Below, in pieces: positions 16,845-24,739 of a stretch of 37,093 nt of DNA (position 1 is the stretch's first letter; every line of letters starts with the position of its first letter). A program made the position numbers and the translations under genes. Origin of the DNA: Arthrobacter sp. E3 (lineage in GTDB: Bacteria > Actinomycetota > Actinomycetes > Actinomycetales > Micrococcaceae). The stretch is from the NCBI RefSeq assembly GCF_017353415.1, contig NZ_JAFMPX010000035.1, forward strand, positions 1 to 37,093, in the 5' to 3' direction. Under the pieces are notes generated by a model. It was not told the origin of the DNA. It worked only from the letters and a program-made list of their open reading frames with translations, and ran no database searches.

Positions 16845-18347
16845 ATGTCGCACGAACAGACTCTTCAAGCCGCTGACATCACGGCCCACAACGATTCCGG
16901 CAAGGGCCTCAGCAAGCGCACGCTGGGCGTGCCAGCCCTGGTCTTCATGATTATTGCCGCATCGGCACCCTTGACCGTGGTCGCAGGCGGGGTGCCAAGC
17001 AACTTCGCCGTCACCGCCAACCTGGGCGTGCCGCTGTCCTTCATCGCGCTGGGCGTGTGCGTGGCACTGTTTACCGTTGGATATGCAGCCATGAGCTCTC
17101 ACATTCGCAACGCAGGGGCTTTCTACGCATACATTGCCCAAGGCATAGGCCGAGCCACAGGAGTCGGCGCCTCCTGGATCGCGCTGGTGTCCTACAACGC
17201 CATGCAGATCGGCATCTACGGACTTTTTGGTTTCGCGCTAGCGTCGTTTATCAACGACAAACTAAGCACCAACATCCCTTGGTGGGTTGCCGCTCTCGTT
17301 GGCTTCGTGATCGTCGGTTGGCTCGGCGTGAATAAGGTCGATCTCTCCGCCAAGGTAATTGGTGTGCTCGTGGCCGGCGAATTCGTGGCAGTCATTGTCT
17401 TTGACGTCATCTCCTTCGCTGTCCAGCCGGAAGGCGTCAGCAACGTGGGCCTGGTACCGACGGATCTGTTCACTGCCAGCGTTGGGGCCGCATTGGCGTT
17501 CAGCATGGCCGCCTTCATGGGCTTCGAGTCGGCCGCGATCTACAGTGAAGAGGCCAAGGACCCGAAGAGCTCAATCGCACGGGCCACCTACATCGCCGTC
17601 GGCATCATCGCAGTGTTCTACGCATTCTCCTCGTGGGCCATGATGATCGGCACTGGGCCAAGCGACATCATCGCCGAGGCCCAGGTGCACGGCCCGGATC
17701 TGGCATTCAACTTCCTCACAGCCCACGGTGCGGTCCTTTTCTCGGACATCACCCAGGTACTCTTCGTGACCAGCCTGCTGGCTGCCCTCATAGCGTTCCA
17801 CAATGCCGTTGCGCGCTACGTATTCTCGCTCGGACGTGAAGGAGTGCTGCCGCGGTCTCTGGCGCGCGTCAACCGTCGCCATGCTCCGGTGGCCGGATCC
17901 CTCGCCCAGTCCGCGCTGGCCCTCATCATGCTGGTCATTTTCGCAATCGCCGGAACTGGATCCGAACTCGGCTCGCTATACCCGGTCCTGACGTTCTTCA
18001 CGTGGCTGACTAACACCGGAGCCTTCGGACTGGTGCTGCTGCTCGTGATGATCTCTGTGGCAGTCATCGGCTACTTCCGCAAGCACGCGGCCGGATATTC
18101 CCTCTGGACCCGCGTCGTTGCCCCCTCCTTGGCCGCACTGACCCTCGGTACGGTATTCGTGCTGATCGTGCTGAACTTCAACGTGCTGATCGGCTCGGAC
18201 GGCTTATCCCCGCTGTCATGGATACTGCCGGCACTGGTGATCGTGCCGGGCATTGCCGGACTTCTCTGGGGCCTGCGACTCAAGAAGCACCACCCGGAGA
18301 TCTACCGTGGCATCGGCTTTGGCGGGGGGTCGGACACTTCCAGCTGA
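16845..18347 (+). CDS. APC-superfamily amino acid/amine permease
   Basis: The 500-residue protein is a 12-helix APC transporter. The first helix segment LGVPALVFMIIAASAPLTVVAGGVPSNFAV carries the unwound glycine-rich turn. Helix 6 has AFSMAAFMGFESAAIYSEEAKDP, with the FESA-type turn that contacts substrate. The loop FSLGREGVLPRSLARVNRRHAPVAGS is typical of the family. GGAGG lies upstream of ATG 16845. It sits between an aldehyde dehydrogenase and an amine oxidase, which points to uptake of a primary amine or polyamine. It is only distantly like the formamidase-linked permease near 33 kb. Confidence 0.87.
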   Translation: MSHEQTLQAADITAHNDSGKGLSKRTLGVPALVFMIIAASAPLTVVAGGVPSNFAVTANLGVPLSFIALGVCVALFTVGYAAMSSHIRNAGAFYAYIAQGIGRATGVGASWIALVSYNAMQIGIYGLFGFALASFINDKLSTNIPWWVAALVGFVIVGWLGVNKVDLSAKVIGVLVAGEFVAVIVFDVISFAVQPEGVSNVGLVPTDLFTASVGAALAFSMAAFMGFESAAIYSEEAKDPKSSIARATYIAVGIIAVFYAFSSWAMMIGTGPSDIIAEAQVHGPDLAFNFLTAHGAVLFSDITQVLFVTSLLAALIAFHNAVARYVFSLGREGVLPRSLARVNRRHAPVAGSLAQSALALIMLVIFAIAGTGSELGSLYPVLTFFTWLTNTGAFGLVLLLVMISVAVIGYFRKHAAGYSLWTRVVAPSLAALTLGTVFVLIVLNFNVLIGSDGLSPLSWILPALVIVPGIAGLLWGLRLKKHHPEIYRGIGFGGGSDTSS

Positions 18348-18430
18348 CAGCGGACCGCCCGAACCAACATGCAAGACCGCATCGCCCCACCCCTCGTCAA
18401 TTCAAAACAACCCCATGAAAGTAGGACCCC

Positions 18431-19777
18431 ATGTCTGCAAAGGTACTGATCGTCGGAGCCGGCTTCGCCGGCTTGGTCGCCGCGCGTGAGCTGCAAGCTG
18501 CCGGAGTGGAGGTGGAAATCTTCGAAGCACGCAACCGCATTGGAGGCCGCGCATGGACCGAGGAGCGCATGGGCTACACCCTGGAAATTGGCGCTACCTG
18601 GGTGCATTGGATGCAGCCGTTCATCTGGACTGAGATTGTTCGATACGGCCAGGAGATTTACCCGAGCCCCGAGTACGAGCGCGCCTACTGGCTCACCGGA
18701 GGTACGGTCCAAGAAGGAACCGAAGCGGACATGGAGGAAATATTGCACCGCCCCCAGGCGAAAATCTTTGAGAATTCGCGGGAGTTCTTCCCCTATCCGC
18801 ATGAGCCCCTGCACGTTCTCGGGGAAGACTATAAGGGCCCCTCGGAGGTAGTCGAACGATTCCGCGAGGCCGACAAAGGCAGCGTGCTGGATATCTTGCG
18901 GGACGGAGACTTCAGCCGGGAAGAGATCGACTTGGCCGACGCATACTGGTCAGCAGGCTACAACGGCCACACCGCCTCCGCTTCCCCGCTCATGGCTAAG
19001 CACTGGGCTGCCTTGAGCGATCACCGGCTGTCCCTCCTCGATGAACAGACTCTAAAGTTCAAGCTCAAGGGGGGAATGAGCGGAATCTACACGGCAATTG
19101 CTGCAGACCTGAATTGCCCCATCCACTTGAATACGGCTGTGGAGCAGATCGAACACAGTGGCGATGGTGTCAGGCTGACAACTACCGACGGAGTGGTTCA
19201 CGAAGGCGATGCGGCAATCGTCACGGCCCCCTGGGGCGCATTGAAACACTTGAGCTTCTCTCCCGGGCTTTCAGCTGATCAGCAACGACTTGTCATTCAA
19301 GGTTCGAACTCCACGGGGTTCAAAATCTGGATCAAGGTCAAAGGCCACCACAACATTATTGCCACCGCCCCCTCGGGCAACCCACTGGCAATGATGAAAA
19401 GTGAATACTTCCTGGACGACGACACGACAATCCTGGTTGGCTTCGGACCGGACCACACTCAGATCGACTTGCACAATGCCACACAGGTCCAGGAACTGGT
19501 CCAACGGTGGCGCCCGGACCTTGAAGTTGTCGAAACCACGGGGCATGACTGGGTGGCAGATAAGTGGAGTGGACAAACATGGTCCACCATTGCCTCGGAA
19601 CAGTTCACAAACGGATGGCACCATTTCAGCTCCACCGGAACTCGGCTTCATTTCGCTGGCGCTGATTGGGCGAAAGGCTGGAACGGTGTCGTGGTCGACG
19701 GCGCCATCGAAACCGGGATCACCTCCGCACGAACCATACTGCGAGACCTAAACGTTCTACCCGCTCCACGAACCTGA
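18431..19777 (+). CDS. FAD-dependent amine oxidase (monoamine/putrescine oxidase family)
   Basis: The 448-residue flavoenzyme oxidises an amine to the aldehyde, ammonia and hydrogen peroxide. The N-terminal Rossmann fold is VLIVGAGFAGLVAARELQ with the ribose-binding EARNRIGGRAWT (residues 5–46). The C-terminal FAD loop is LHFAGADWAKGWNGVVVDGAIETG (about 408–432). The cysteine that carries covalent FAD in human MAO is not seen, so flavin is probably non-covalent. The region around WVHWMQPFIWTEI resembles bacterial monoamine and putrescine oxidases. The start ATG 18431 follows AAGTAGGA, 83 bases after the permease stop. It closes the cluster, and structured repeat copy 2 begins two bases after its stop. 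Exact substrate is unassigned. Confidence 0.88.
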   Translation: MSAKVLIVGAGFAGLVAARELQAAGVEVEIFEARNRIGGRAWTEERMGYTLEIGATWVHWMQPFIWTEIVRYGQEIYPSPEYERAYWLTGGTVQEGTEADMEEILHRPQAKIFENSREFFPYPHEPLHVLGEDYKGPSEVVERFREADKGSVLDILRDGDFSREEIDLADAYWSAGYNGHTASASPLMAKHWAALSDHRLSLLDEQTLKFKLKGGMSGIYTAIAADLNCPIHLNTAVEQIEHSGDGVRLTTTDGVVHEGDAAIVTAPWGALKHLSFSPGLSADQQRLVIQGSNSTGFKIWIKVKGHHNIIATAPSGNPLAMMKSEYFLDDDTTILVGFGPDHTQIDLHNATQVQELVQRWRPDLEVVETTGHDWVADKWSGQTWSTIASEQFTNGWHHFSSTGTRLHFAGADWAKGWNGVVVDGAIETGITSARTILRDLNVLPAPRT

Positions 19778-19778
19778 C

Positions 19779-19862
19779 TCGCTCATATCGCAGCTCCTGC
19801 GGGTGACCAAGCGAACACCCACAGGAGCTGCAGTTTGAAATGACCGCCAGGGCCCTGACAGC
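19779..19862. repeat. Structured intergenic repeat, copy 2
   Basis: This copy matches copy 1 at TCGCTCATATC, at the outer stem bases and at the tail AGTTTGAA.TGA..CCAGGGCCCTGACAGC. The hairpin is GCAGCTCCTG-C-GGGTG (19790–19805), a 10-base loop, CACCC-A-CAGGAGCTGC (19816–19831): 15 pairs and one C·A mismatch. Relative to copy 1, two neighbouring base pairs changed on both arms (GA/TC to CC/GG). It starts two bases after the amine oxidase stop, in the same orientation as copy 1, and may help terminate that gene. Confidence 0.85.
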
Positions 19863-19880
19863 TATTTTGGGTGCAAGGAA

Positions 19881-19915
19881 GGCCGCTCCTGCGTAAATTC
19901 ACGCGGGAGGCGGCC
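19881..19915 (-). terminator. Terminator of rnpB
   Basis: GGCCGCTCCTGCGT (19881–19894) pairs with ACGCGGGAGGCGGCC (19901–19915) with one bulge and one G-U-type mismatch. Read on the minus strand, it comes just after the RNase P RNA 3' end and is followed by TTCCTTGC. Confidence 0.7.
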
Positions 19916-19923
19916 TGTGATGT

Positions 19924-20308
19924 TGGATAGGGCAGCCTGTACGCCGGGTTTTGTCATCCGCCGCAGTTACCCGCGGCGGAGAGGCAACCATCCATCTACG
20001 AACGCCGTTGCCGACGCCCTCTAGCAGCCTACCCAGACACTCGGGCGAACAGCCCTCAAGCATGCCCTGTCTGGCCTTGCTCCGGGTGGGGTTTACCAAG
20101 CTTCCCCAGTCACCTGGGGAACTGGTGGTCTCTTACACCACCGTTTCACCCTTACCTGCGCGACCTTACGGCCTGCCGGCGGTCTATTCTCTGTGGCACT
20201 TTCCTGCGGGTTGCCCCGAGTGGGCGTTACCCACCACCCTGTTCTGTGGAGCCCGGACGTTCCTCGAGCCGCTTGCGCGACGCGCGGTTGCCCAGCTGCC
20301 CTATCCAG
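19924..20308 (-). ncRNA. rnpB: RNase P RNA, bacterial class A
   Basis: RNase P RNA is the catalytic subunit that matures tRNA 5' ends. Read on the minus strand, the sequence begins CTGGATAGGGCAGC, which pairs with GCTGCCCTATCC at the 3' end to form helix P1. It contains the universal GAGGAACGTCCGGGCTCC block just after the 5' helices and ends with GACAAAACCCGGCGTACAGGC. The GGTAAGGGTGAAA and GGTAAACCCC segments are also characteristic. The length of about 385 bases fits high-GC actinobacteria. Boundaries were set from the P1 pairing and may be off by a few bases. It shares the intergenic space with structured repeat copy 2. Confidence 0.95.
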
Positions 20309-20334
20309 CCACTAATTGTACAGGCCACGGGCGC

Positions 20335-20389
20335 AAAAAGGTGCCTCCCTAGCGTCGGGCATGAATGCTCGACGCCGGGGAGGCACCTT
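20335..20389 (-). terminator. Rho-independent terminator of the GAPDH gene
   Basis: On the minus strand AAGGTGCCTCCCCGGCGTCG pairs with CGACGCTAGGGAGGCACCTT around a short loop, and TTTTTG follows (20335–20339). It is a strong hairpin 13 bases beyond the GAPDH stop. Confidence 0.9.
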
Positions 20390-20401
20390 GGTGCTGGCGG
20401 C

Positions 20402-21898
20402 TTACGCCAGTGCGGGGCTGGTTTCGCCGACGCGCACCGGCAGGGCCGGGAACTCTGGCGGGTGAACGCCCGCCATTTCCTCCATGACCCGGACCACCTG
20501 GCAGCTGTAGCCGAATTCATTGTCGTACCAGACGTACAGTACGAGGTTCTTGTCGGTGCTGATAGTGGCAAGGCCGTCGACGATCCCTGCACGGCGCGAG
20601 CCGACAAAGTCGGTTGACACCACTTCGGGGGAATCGATGAAGTCGATCTGCTTGCGCAGCTCGGAATTCAAGGACATGTCCCGCAGGTACGTGTTGACTT
20701 CGTCCTTCGTGGTGCCGTTCTCCAGTGTCAGGTTCAGGATCGCCATGGACACGTTGGGCGTGGGTACGCGGATGGAGTTGCCTGTCAGCTTGCCTTCAAG
20801 TTCGGGCAGTGCCTTGGCCACAGCCTTGGCGGCACCTGTTTCGGTGAGCACCATGTTCAGTGCTGCCGATCGGCCGCGGCGGTCGCCCTTGTGGAAGTTG
20901 TCAGTCAGGTTCTGGTCGTTTGTGAACGAGTGGACCGTCTCGACGTGGCCGTGCACAATGCCGTATTTGTCGTTCAGGACCTTCAGCACCGGCGTGATGG
21001 CGTTCGTGGTGCAGGAGGCGGCAGTGATGATCTTGTCGCTGTCCTTGATGGTTCCGTGGTTGATGCCATGGACCACGTTCTTCAACGCACCCTTGCCGGG
21101 GGCCGTGAGCAGAACCCGCGCCACACCCTTGCTCTTCAGGTGCTGTGACAGGCCTTCTTCATCGCGCCAGCGGCCGGTGTTGTCCACCACCAGGGCATCG
21201 TGGATGCCGTACTGGGTGTAGTCGATCGTGGAGGGGTTGTCGGAGTAGATCACCTGAATGGCCGTGCCGTTGGCCTGGATGATGTTGCGCTCTTCGTCAA
21301 TGGTGATGGTTCCGGTGAAAGGACCGTGGACGGAGTCGCGGCGCAGCAGGCTGGCGCGCTTGGTCAGATCGAAGTCGCCACCCTTGCGCACCACGATGGC
21401 ACGCAGGCGCAGGCCCTTGCCGCCGCCTGAGTGTTCGATGAGGATTCGGGCCAGCAGGCGTCCAATCCTGCCGAAGCCATACAGGACCACGTCTGTGCCG
21501 GTCGGCGTGTTCTGGCCCTGCTTGTCAACGACGTCGGCCAGTTCAGTGCGCAGGAATTCCTCGCGGGTGCGTCCGGCGCCTTCTTGGGCGTATTTCAGGT
21601 TCAGCTTGGCCAGGTTGATGGAGGCCGGACCCAAGTTCAGTGTGGTCATCGCCTGCAACAGGGGTAGGGTTTCTTCGGGGCGCAAGAGCACCCCGTCCAC
21701 GTGGCGGGCGAAGCGGTGGATCTTCAGCAAGCTAACGGCTGATTGATTGATGAGGCTGCGTCCGTGGACTGAAAGAATCACATTGTTTTCACGGTAGAGG
21801 CGGCCGATGAGCGGGATCATTGCCTCCGCCATAGTTTCGCGCTGGATCCATGAATCCAAGACGGCATCGCCATTGGATGAAGCGTGGTCGGTCGTCAC
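20402..21898 (-). CDS. gapB: Glyceraldehyde-3-phosphate dehydrogenase, long GapB-type
   Basis: This 498-residue enzyme converts glyceraldehyde 3-phosphate and 1,3-bisphosphoglycerate. The Rossmann motif VVLYGFGRIGRLLAR begins near residue 135, well inside the protein. About 125 extra N-terminal residues precede it, as in the roughly 480-residue GapB type of Corynebacterium, reported to be NADP-preferring and gluconeogenic. The catalytic cysteine lies in ITAASCTTNAITP, the phosphate-binding RRGRSAALNMVLTETGAAKA follows, and WYDNEFGYSCQVVR closes the fold. GTG 21898 has AGAAGAGG nine bases upstream and is preferred over ATG 21937. It has its own strong terminator and a palindrome upstream. The cofactor and flux direction are inferred from family only. 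Confidence 0.9.
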   Translation of the reverse strand: MTTDHASSNGDAVLDSWIQRETMAEAMIPLIGRLYRENNVILSVHGRSLINQSAVSLLKIHRFARHVDGVLLRPEETLPLLQAMTTLNLGPASINLAKLNLKYAQEGAGRTREEFLRTELADVVDKQGQNTPTGTDVVLYGFGRIGRLLARILIEHSGGGKGLRLRAIVVRKGGDFDLTKRASLLRRDSVHGPFTGTITIDEERNIIQANGTAIQVIYSDNPSTIDYTQYGIHDALVVDNTGRWRDEEGLSQHLKSKGVARVLLTAPGKGALKNVVHGINHGTIKDSDKIITAASCTTNAITPVLKVLNDKYGIVHGHVETVHSFTNDQNLTDNFHKGDRRGRSAALNMVLTETGAAKAVAKALPELEGKLTGNSIRVPTPNVSMAILNLTLENGTTKDEVNTYLRDMSLNSELRKQIDFIDSPEVVSTDFVGSRRAGIVDGLATISTDKNLVLYVWYDNEFGYSCQVVRVMEEMAGVHPPEFPALPVRVGETSPALA

Positions 21899-21995
21899 GT
21901 CATATACCTCTTCTAGCCTAAAACACCCTTGGTTCAAGCCAACATCAGTTTGTCAGTGAATCACCACTCTTCGCTACTTCCGTGAGTTGTGTTAC

Positions 21996-22007
21996 TAGAC
22001 CGGTCTA
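21996..22007. promoter_or_regulatory. Operator-like palindrome TAGACCGGTCTA
   Basis: A perfect 12-base palindrome lies in the divergent region between the GAPDH gene (start 21898) and yaaA (start 22071). The form resembles binding sites of TetR- or GntR-family regulators. It is 98 bases from the GAPDH start and 64 from yaaA. No regulator gene is adjacent. Confidence 0.5.
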
Positions 22008-22070
22008 CACAAAGCCTGTCGTGCTGCCCGTGTGGCGTCTACGCAGCCCCGATGCCGATAAGCTCAAACG

Positions 22071-22835
22071 GTGCTGATCTTGCTACCCCCCTCTGAAGGA
22101 AAAACTCCCGCCAAAACTGGGAACCCCGCCAATCTTTCTGAATTGAGCTTCCCGGAACTCACCTCCGCCCGGCAGGAGGTGGCCCGCGCACTCGCTTCCG
22201 TGTCCAGTCAGGAAGACGCACTGACCCAGCTGGGGGTGGGTGCGTCGCTGCATCAGGAAGTGCGCCGCAACACCCGTCTGGCCGGCGAACCGGCGGCCCC
22301 CGCCCATAGTATTTACACGGGCGTTCTCTTTGATGCCCTGGGCTACCACGGCATGACGGCGGCCCAAAAGCGCAAGGCCGATTCCGCCGTCGTTGTTGTC
22401 TCCGGGCTATGGGGCGCTGTGGGCTTTGCCGACAGGATCCCCGCTTACCGGCTCTCGATGTCGGTGGGTTTGCCGGGACTTGGCAAGTTGGCCAGTTTCT
22501 GGAAACCAAAGCTTGCCGCTGCACTACTCGCATACACGGAGGGCCAGCTGTTGGTGGATTGCCGCTCCAGCACCTATGCCGCGGCTTGGGTACCCGATCC
22601 GGAACGCACCGTGGCCGTCAACGTCTTCACCGAGCGCGACGGCGTCCGCAAGGTAGTCTCCCACTTCGCCAAGCACACCCGCGGAGAGCTGGCCAGACAT
22701 CTGCTGACCCGTCGTGGCATGGCGCCTGAGACCCCTGAGCAGCTGCGCCGGGCCGCAGCCGAGAAGTGGAACGTGGAACTCATCTCAGGCACAGCGCGCA
22801 AAGCCCATGCACTGAATATCATCCTGACGGACTAG
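22071..22835 (+). CDS. yaaA: YaaA-family peroxide stress protein
   Basis: The 254-residue protein belongs to the YaaA/DUF328 family, which in E. coli limits free iron and oxidative DNA damage during peroxide stress. Signature parts are LLPPSEGKTPAKTG at the N-terminus, SIYTGVLFDALGYHGM in the middle, VVVSGLWGAVGFADRIPAYRLSM and the late VSHFAKHTRGELARHLL. GTG 22071 is chosen because MLILLPPSEGK is the normal N-terminus. There is no ribosome-binding site, but TAAGCT lies at 22059–22064, a position fitting a -10 element for a leaderless message. It converges with the zinc-ribbon-family gene. Confidence 0.9.
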   Translation: MLILLPPSEGKTPAKTGNPANLSELSFPELTSARQEVARALASVSSQEDALTQLGVGASLHQEVRRNTRLAGEPAAPAHSIYTGVLFDALGYHGMTAAQKRKADSAVVVVSGLWGAVGFADRIPAYRLSMSVGLPGLGKLASFWKPKLAAALLAYTEGQLLVDCRSSTYAAAWVPDPERTVAVNVFTERDGVRKVVSHFAKHTRGELARHLLTRRGMAPETPEQLRRAAAEKWNVELISGTARKAHALNIILTD

Positions 22836-22882
22836 ACGCCGCAAGTGGCCAAAAGACGCGCCGCTCCCGGCGTGGGGCCTGA

Positions 22883-23620
22883 TCAGCCCCACTCCTCCGA
22901 GCGGACAAGAATGGCCCCTGAATCGGGGCAGTAGACAATGGTGTCCGCACTTGCCTTCTTGATCTCCACCAGGTCGCCGGCGCTGAGCTGCATGCCGGAT
23001 CCTTCAGATTTTCCGTGGAACAAGCGGGCAGCGCCGACCCCGTATTTCGCCAGGGCACGATCGTAGAGGGCCAACAGTTCCGGGGTGAAAGTGGCGGCCA
23101 GTTCGGCCCGCTCAGCCAACGTGGCGTCGCGCTCCATCTTCAGACCGCCCAATTTGCTGCGGACTTCGTCTAGGACACTGTCAAGGACCGATTGCATCTG
23201 GGCCACAAGCTCACGCTGCGCAGCCTGCTTGGCGGTGGCTTCCTCGAAGGCCTCCATGTTCTCCAGCTCGGTGTCTTCAAGGTCGCTGCGTCGCTTGATC
23301 AACGACTCAATTTCGCTTTGCAGCGCCATCAGATCCTTGGACAGGCCGGAGCCGCTGTTCAGCTTGGCCTCGTCACGATCAAGTCTGGTAACTACCGCAG
23401 CCACATCATCTTCGGCTTTGGTCAGCGCCCGCTGGGCATCGCTGACTGCCGTGTCAAGCACCACGAGGTCGCCCTTGGCCACGGTGACCCCGGCGTGCAG
23501 GTCCGGAAGCCTAGGATCTTCCTTCAGTTCCCTGGCTTGCACATCCAAGCCCCGCAACTTGCCATCCAGTGCCTGTACCTCCAACAAACGCAGTTGCTCC
23601 CCGGGGGCTGCCTTGGCCAT
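22883..23620 (-). CDS. Coiled-coil zinc-ribbon family protein (DUF164-type) with degenerate ribbon
   Basis: The 245-residue protein has a long antiparallel coiled coil (residues 5–175, many Leu/Glu/Lys heptads such as DAQRALTKAEDDVAAVVTRL) and a short C-terminal domain. This is the layout of the C4-type zinc-ribbon family found next to Nif3 genes in actinobacteria and firmicutes. The ribbon should hold two CxxC pairs. Here the first pair is lost (SEGSGMQLS) and the second is reduced to a single cysteine in VYCPDSGAILVR, so zinc binding is unlikely. It follows the Nif3 gene by 46 bases on the same strand and is probably co-transcribed. The function of the family is poorly defined; nucleic-acid binding has been suggested. 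Confidence 0.8.
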   Translation of the reverse strand: MAKAAPGEQLRLLEVQALDGKLRGLDVQARELKEDPRLPDLHAGVTVAKGDLVVLDTAVSDAQRALTKAEDDVAAVVTRLDRDEAKLNSGSGLSKDLMALQSEIESLIKRRSDLEDTELENMEAFEEATAKQAAQRELVAQMQSVLDSVLDEVRSKLGGLKMERDATLAERAELAATFTPELLALYDRALAKYGVGAARLFHGKSEGSGMQLSAGDLVEIKKASADTIVYCPDSGAILVRSEEWG

Positions 23621-23666
23621 GTAAGTCCTCCTGCTACATCAAAAAATGGGTGTGCCTGTTCCCAGC

Positions 23667-24647
23667 CTAGTTCCCGGGGGTGAGAATAAAGTCCCACGGG
23701 TCCGTGTTGGTTTGGCTCAAAGCCAGTTCGGCGGCAAAGCCCTGATCGGCAAGCACATTGCCCAACGCTGCCATGGCAGCCGGAAGCCACAGCCATTCAC
23801 TGGCAAAATGGGACAAGTCGATCAAATACGGTTTGCCGTCGGCGCGCGCTTCACGTGCTTCCGAGGCCGGATGGTGGCGCAGGTCCGCCGTGACATACAC
23901 ATCGGCATCACTGGCACGCACGGCATCAAACAAGCTGTCCCCGGAGCCGCCGCACACGGCAACTTTGCGCACCAAGGCGTCCTTGTCCCCTGCGACGCGC
24001 ACGCCACCGGCAACAGCTGGCAACATCAAAAAGATGCGGGCAGCCAAATCGCCCAGCTTCTGCGTACCCGTCAGGACACCAACCCTTCCGATGCCTTCTT
24101 CCGGCAGTCCGTGGGTTGCAGGCATGAGCGGCTGCACATCATTCAAGCCAATGGCATCCGCCAGCACGTCAGAGACGCCCCCCACGGCGCTGTCACCATT
24201 CGTATGGACTGTCAGTAGGGCGCAACCACCCTCGATCAGCCTGTGAACAGCGCGCCCCTTTCCCGACGTGGCTGCCACGGAATTGACGCCCTTCAACAGC
24301 AGGGGGTGGTGGGTGATCAGCAGTTGGGCACCCCATTCCAGTGCCTCGTCAATAACCTCCAGGGTGGGGTCAACGGCGAACATGATCCGTTCCACATCCG
24401 CGTCGACGCGGCCCACCACCAAGCCGACCCTGTCCCATTCCTCGGCCAGGGATTCAGGCCACAGCTCCTCTGTGGCTATCAGGACATCGGCAAGAACAGG
24501 AGTTTCAAGTGGCACCGAGCCCGCTACGTGCTGTTCAGCCTGTTCAGCGTGCTCAACAATCTCGGTGTCAGCTTCACCGGCGTCGGTGACGTGGGCAACT
24601 GATTCCGGTCCGGCGTCGGGCGTGGGGAAAGTGGGGTCCTTGCTCAT
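23667..24647 (-). CDS. Nif3-like dinuclear metal-centre protein
   Basis: The 326-residue protein belongs to the Nif3/YbgI/YqfO family, toroidal hexamers with a two-metal site. Family motifs are EEWDRVGLVVGR, TLEVIDEALEWGAQLLITHHPLL (metal histidines), VHTNGDSA, a middle DVYVTADLRHHPASEA segment and the closing HFASEWLWLPAAM. About 45 acidic, low-complexity residues precede the domain (VAHVTDAGEADTEIVEHAEQAEQHVAG), which is longer than usual. ATG 24647 is the plausible start, but a start closer to the domain cannot be excluded. The gene heads a two-gene unit with the coiled-coil protein. Proposed roles (GTP cyclohydrolase-like, tRNA wobble metabolism) remain unsettled for the family. Confidence 0.9.
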   Translation of the reverse strand: MSKDPTFPTPDAGPESVAHVTDAGEADTEIVEHAEQAEQHVAGSVPLETPVLADVLIATEELWPESLAEEWDRVGLVVGRVDADVERIMFAVDPTLEVIDEALEWGAQLLITHHPLLLKGVNSVAATSGKGRAVHRLIEGGCALLTVHTNGDSAVGGVSDVLADAIGLNDVQPLMPATHGLPEEGIGRVGVLTGTQKLGDLAARIFLMLPAVAGGVRVAGDKDALVRKVAVCGGSGDSLFDAVRASDADVYVTADLRHHPASEAREARADGKPYLIDLSHFASEWLWLPAAMAALGNVLADQGFAAELALSQTNTDPWDFILTPGN

Positions 24648-24728
24648 GTCACCAGCTTAGTGGCGGGTGGAGCATACAGGCCGGCGGGGCACACAAGGGA
24701 ACGGGAATTCTCGGGGGCCTGGATGACT

Positions 24729-24734
24729 TATAAA
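24729..24734 (+). promoter_or_regulatory. Promoter -10 element of msrA
   Basis: TATAAA lies five bases before the msrA ATG. A matching -35 is weak (AATTCT at 24706–24711, 17-base spacing). With this -10, transcription would begin at or one base from the A of the start codon, giving a leaderless message. No ribosome-binding site is present. Confidence 0.5.
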
Positions 24735-24739
24735 TAAAC

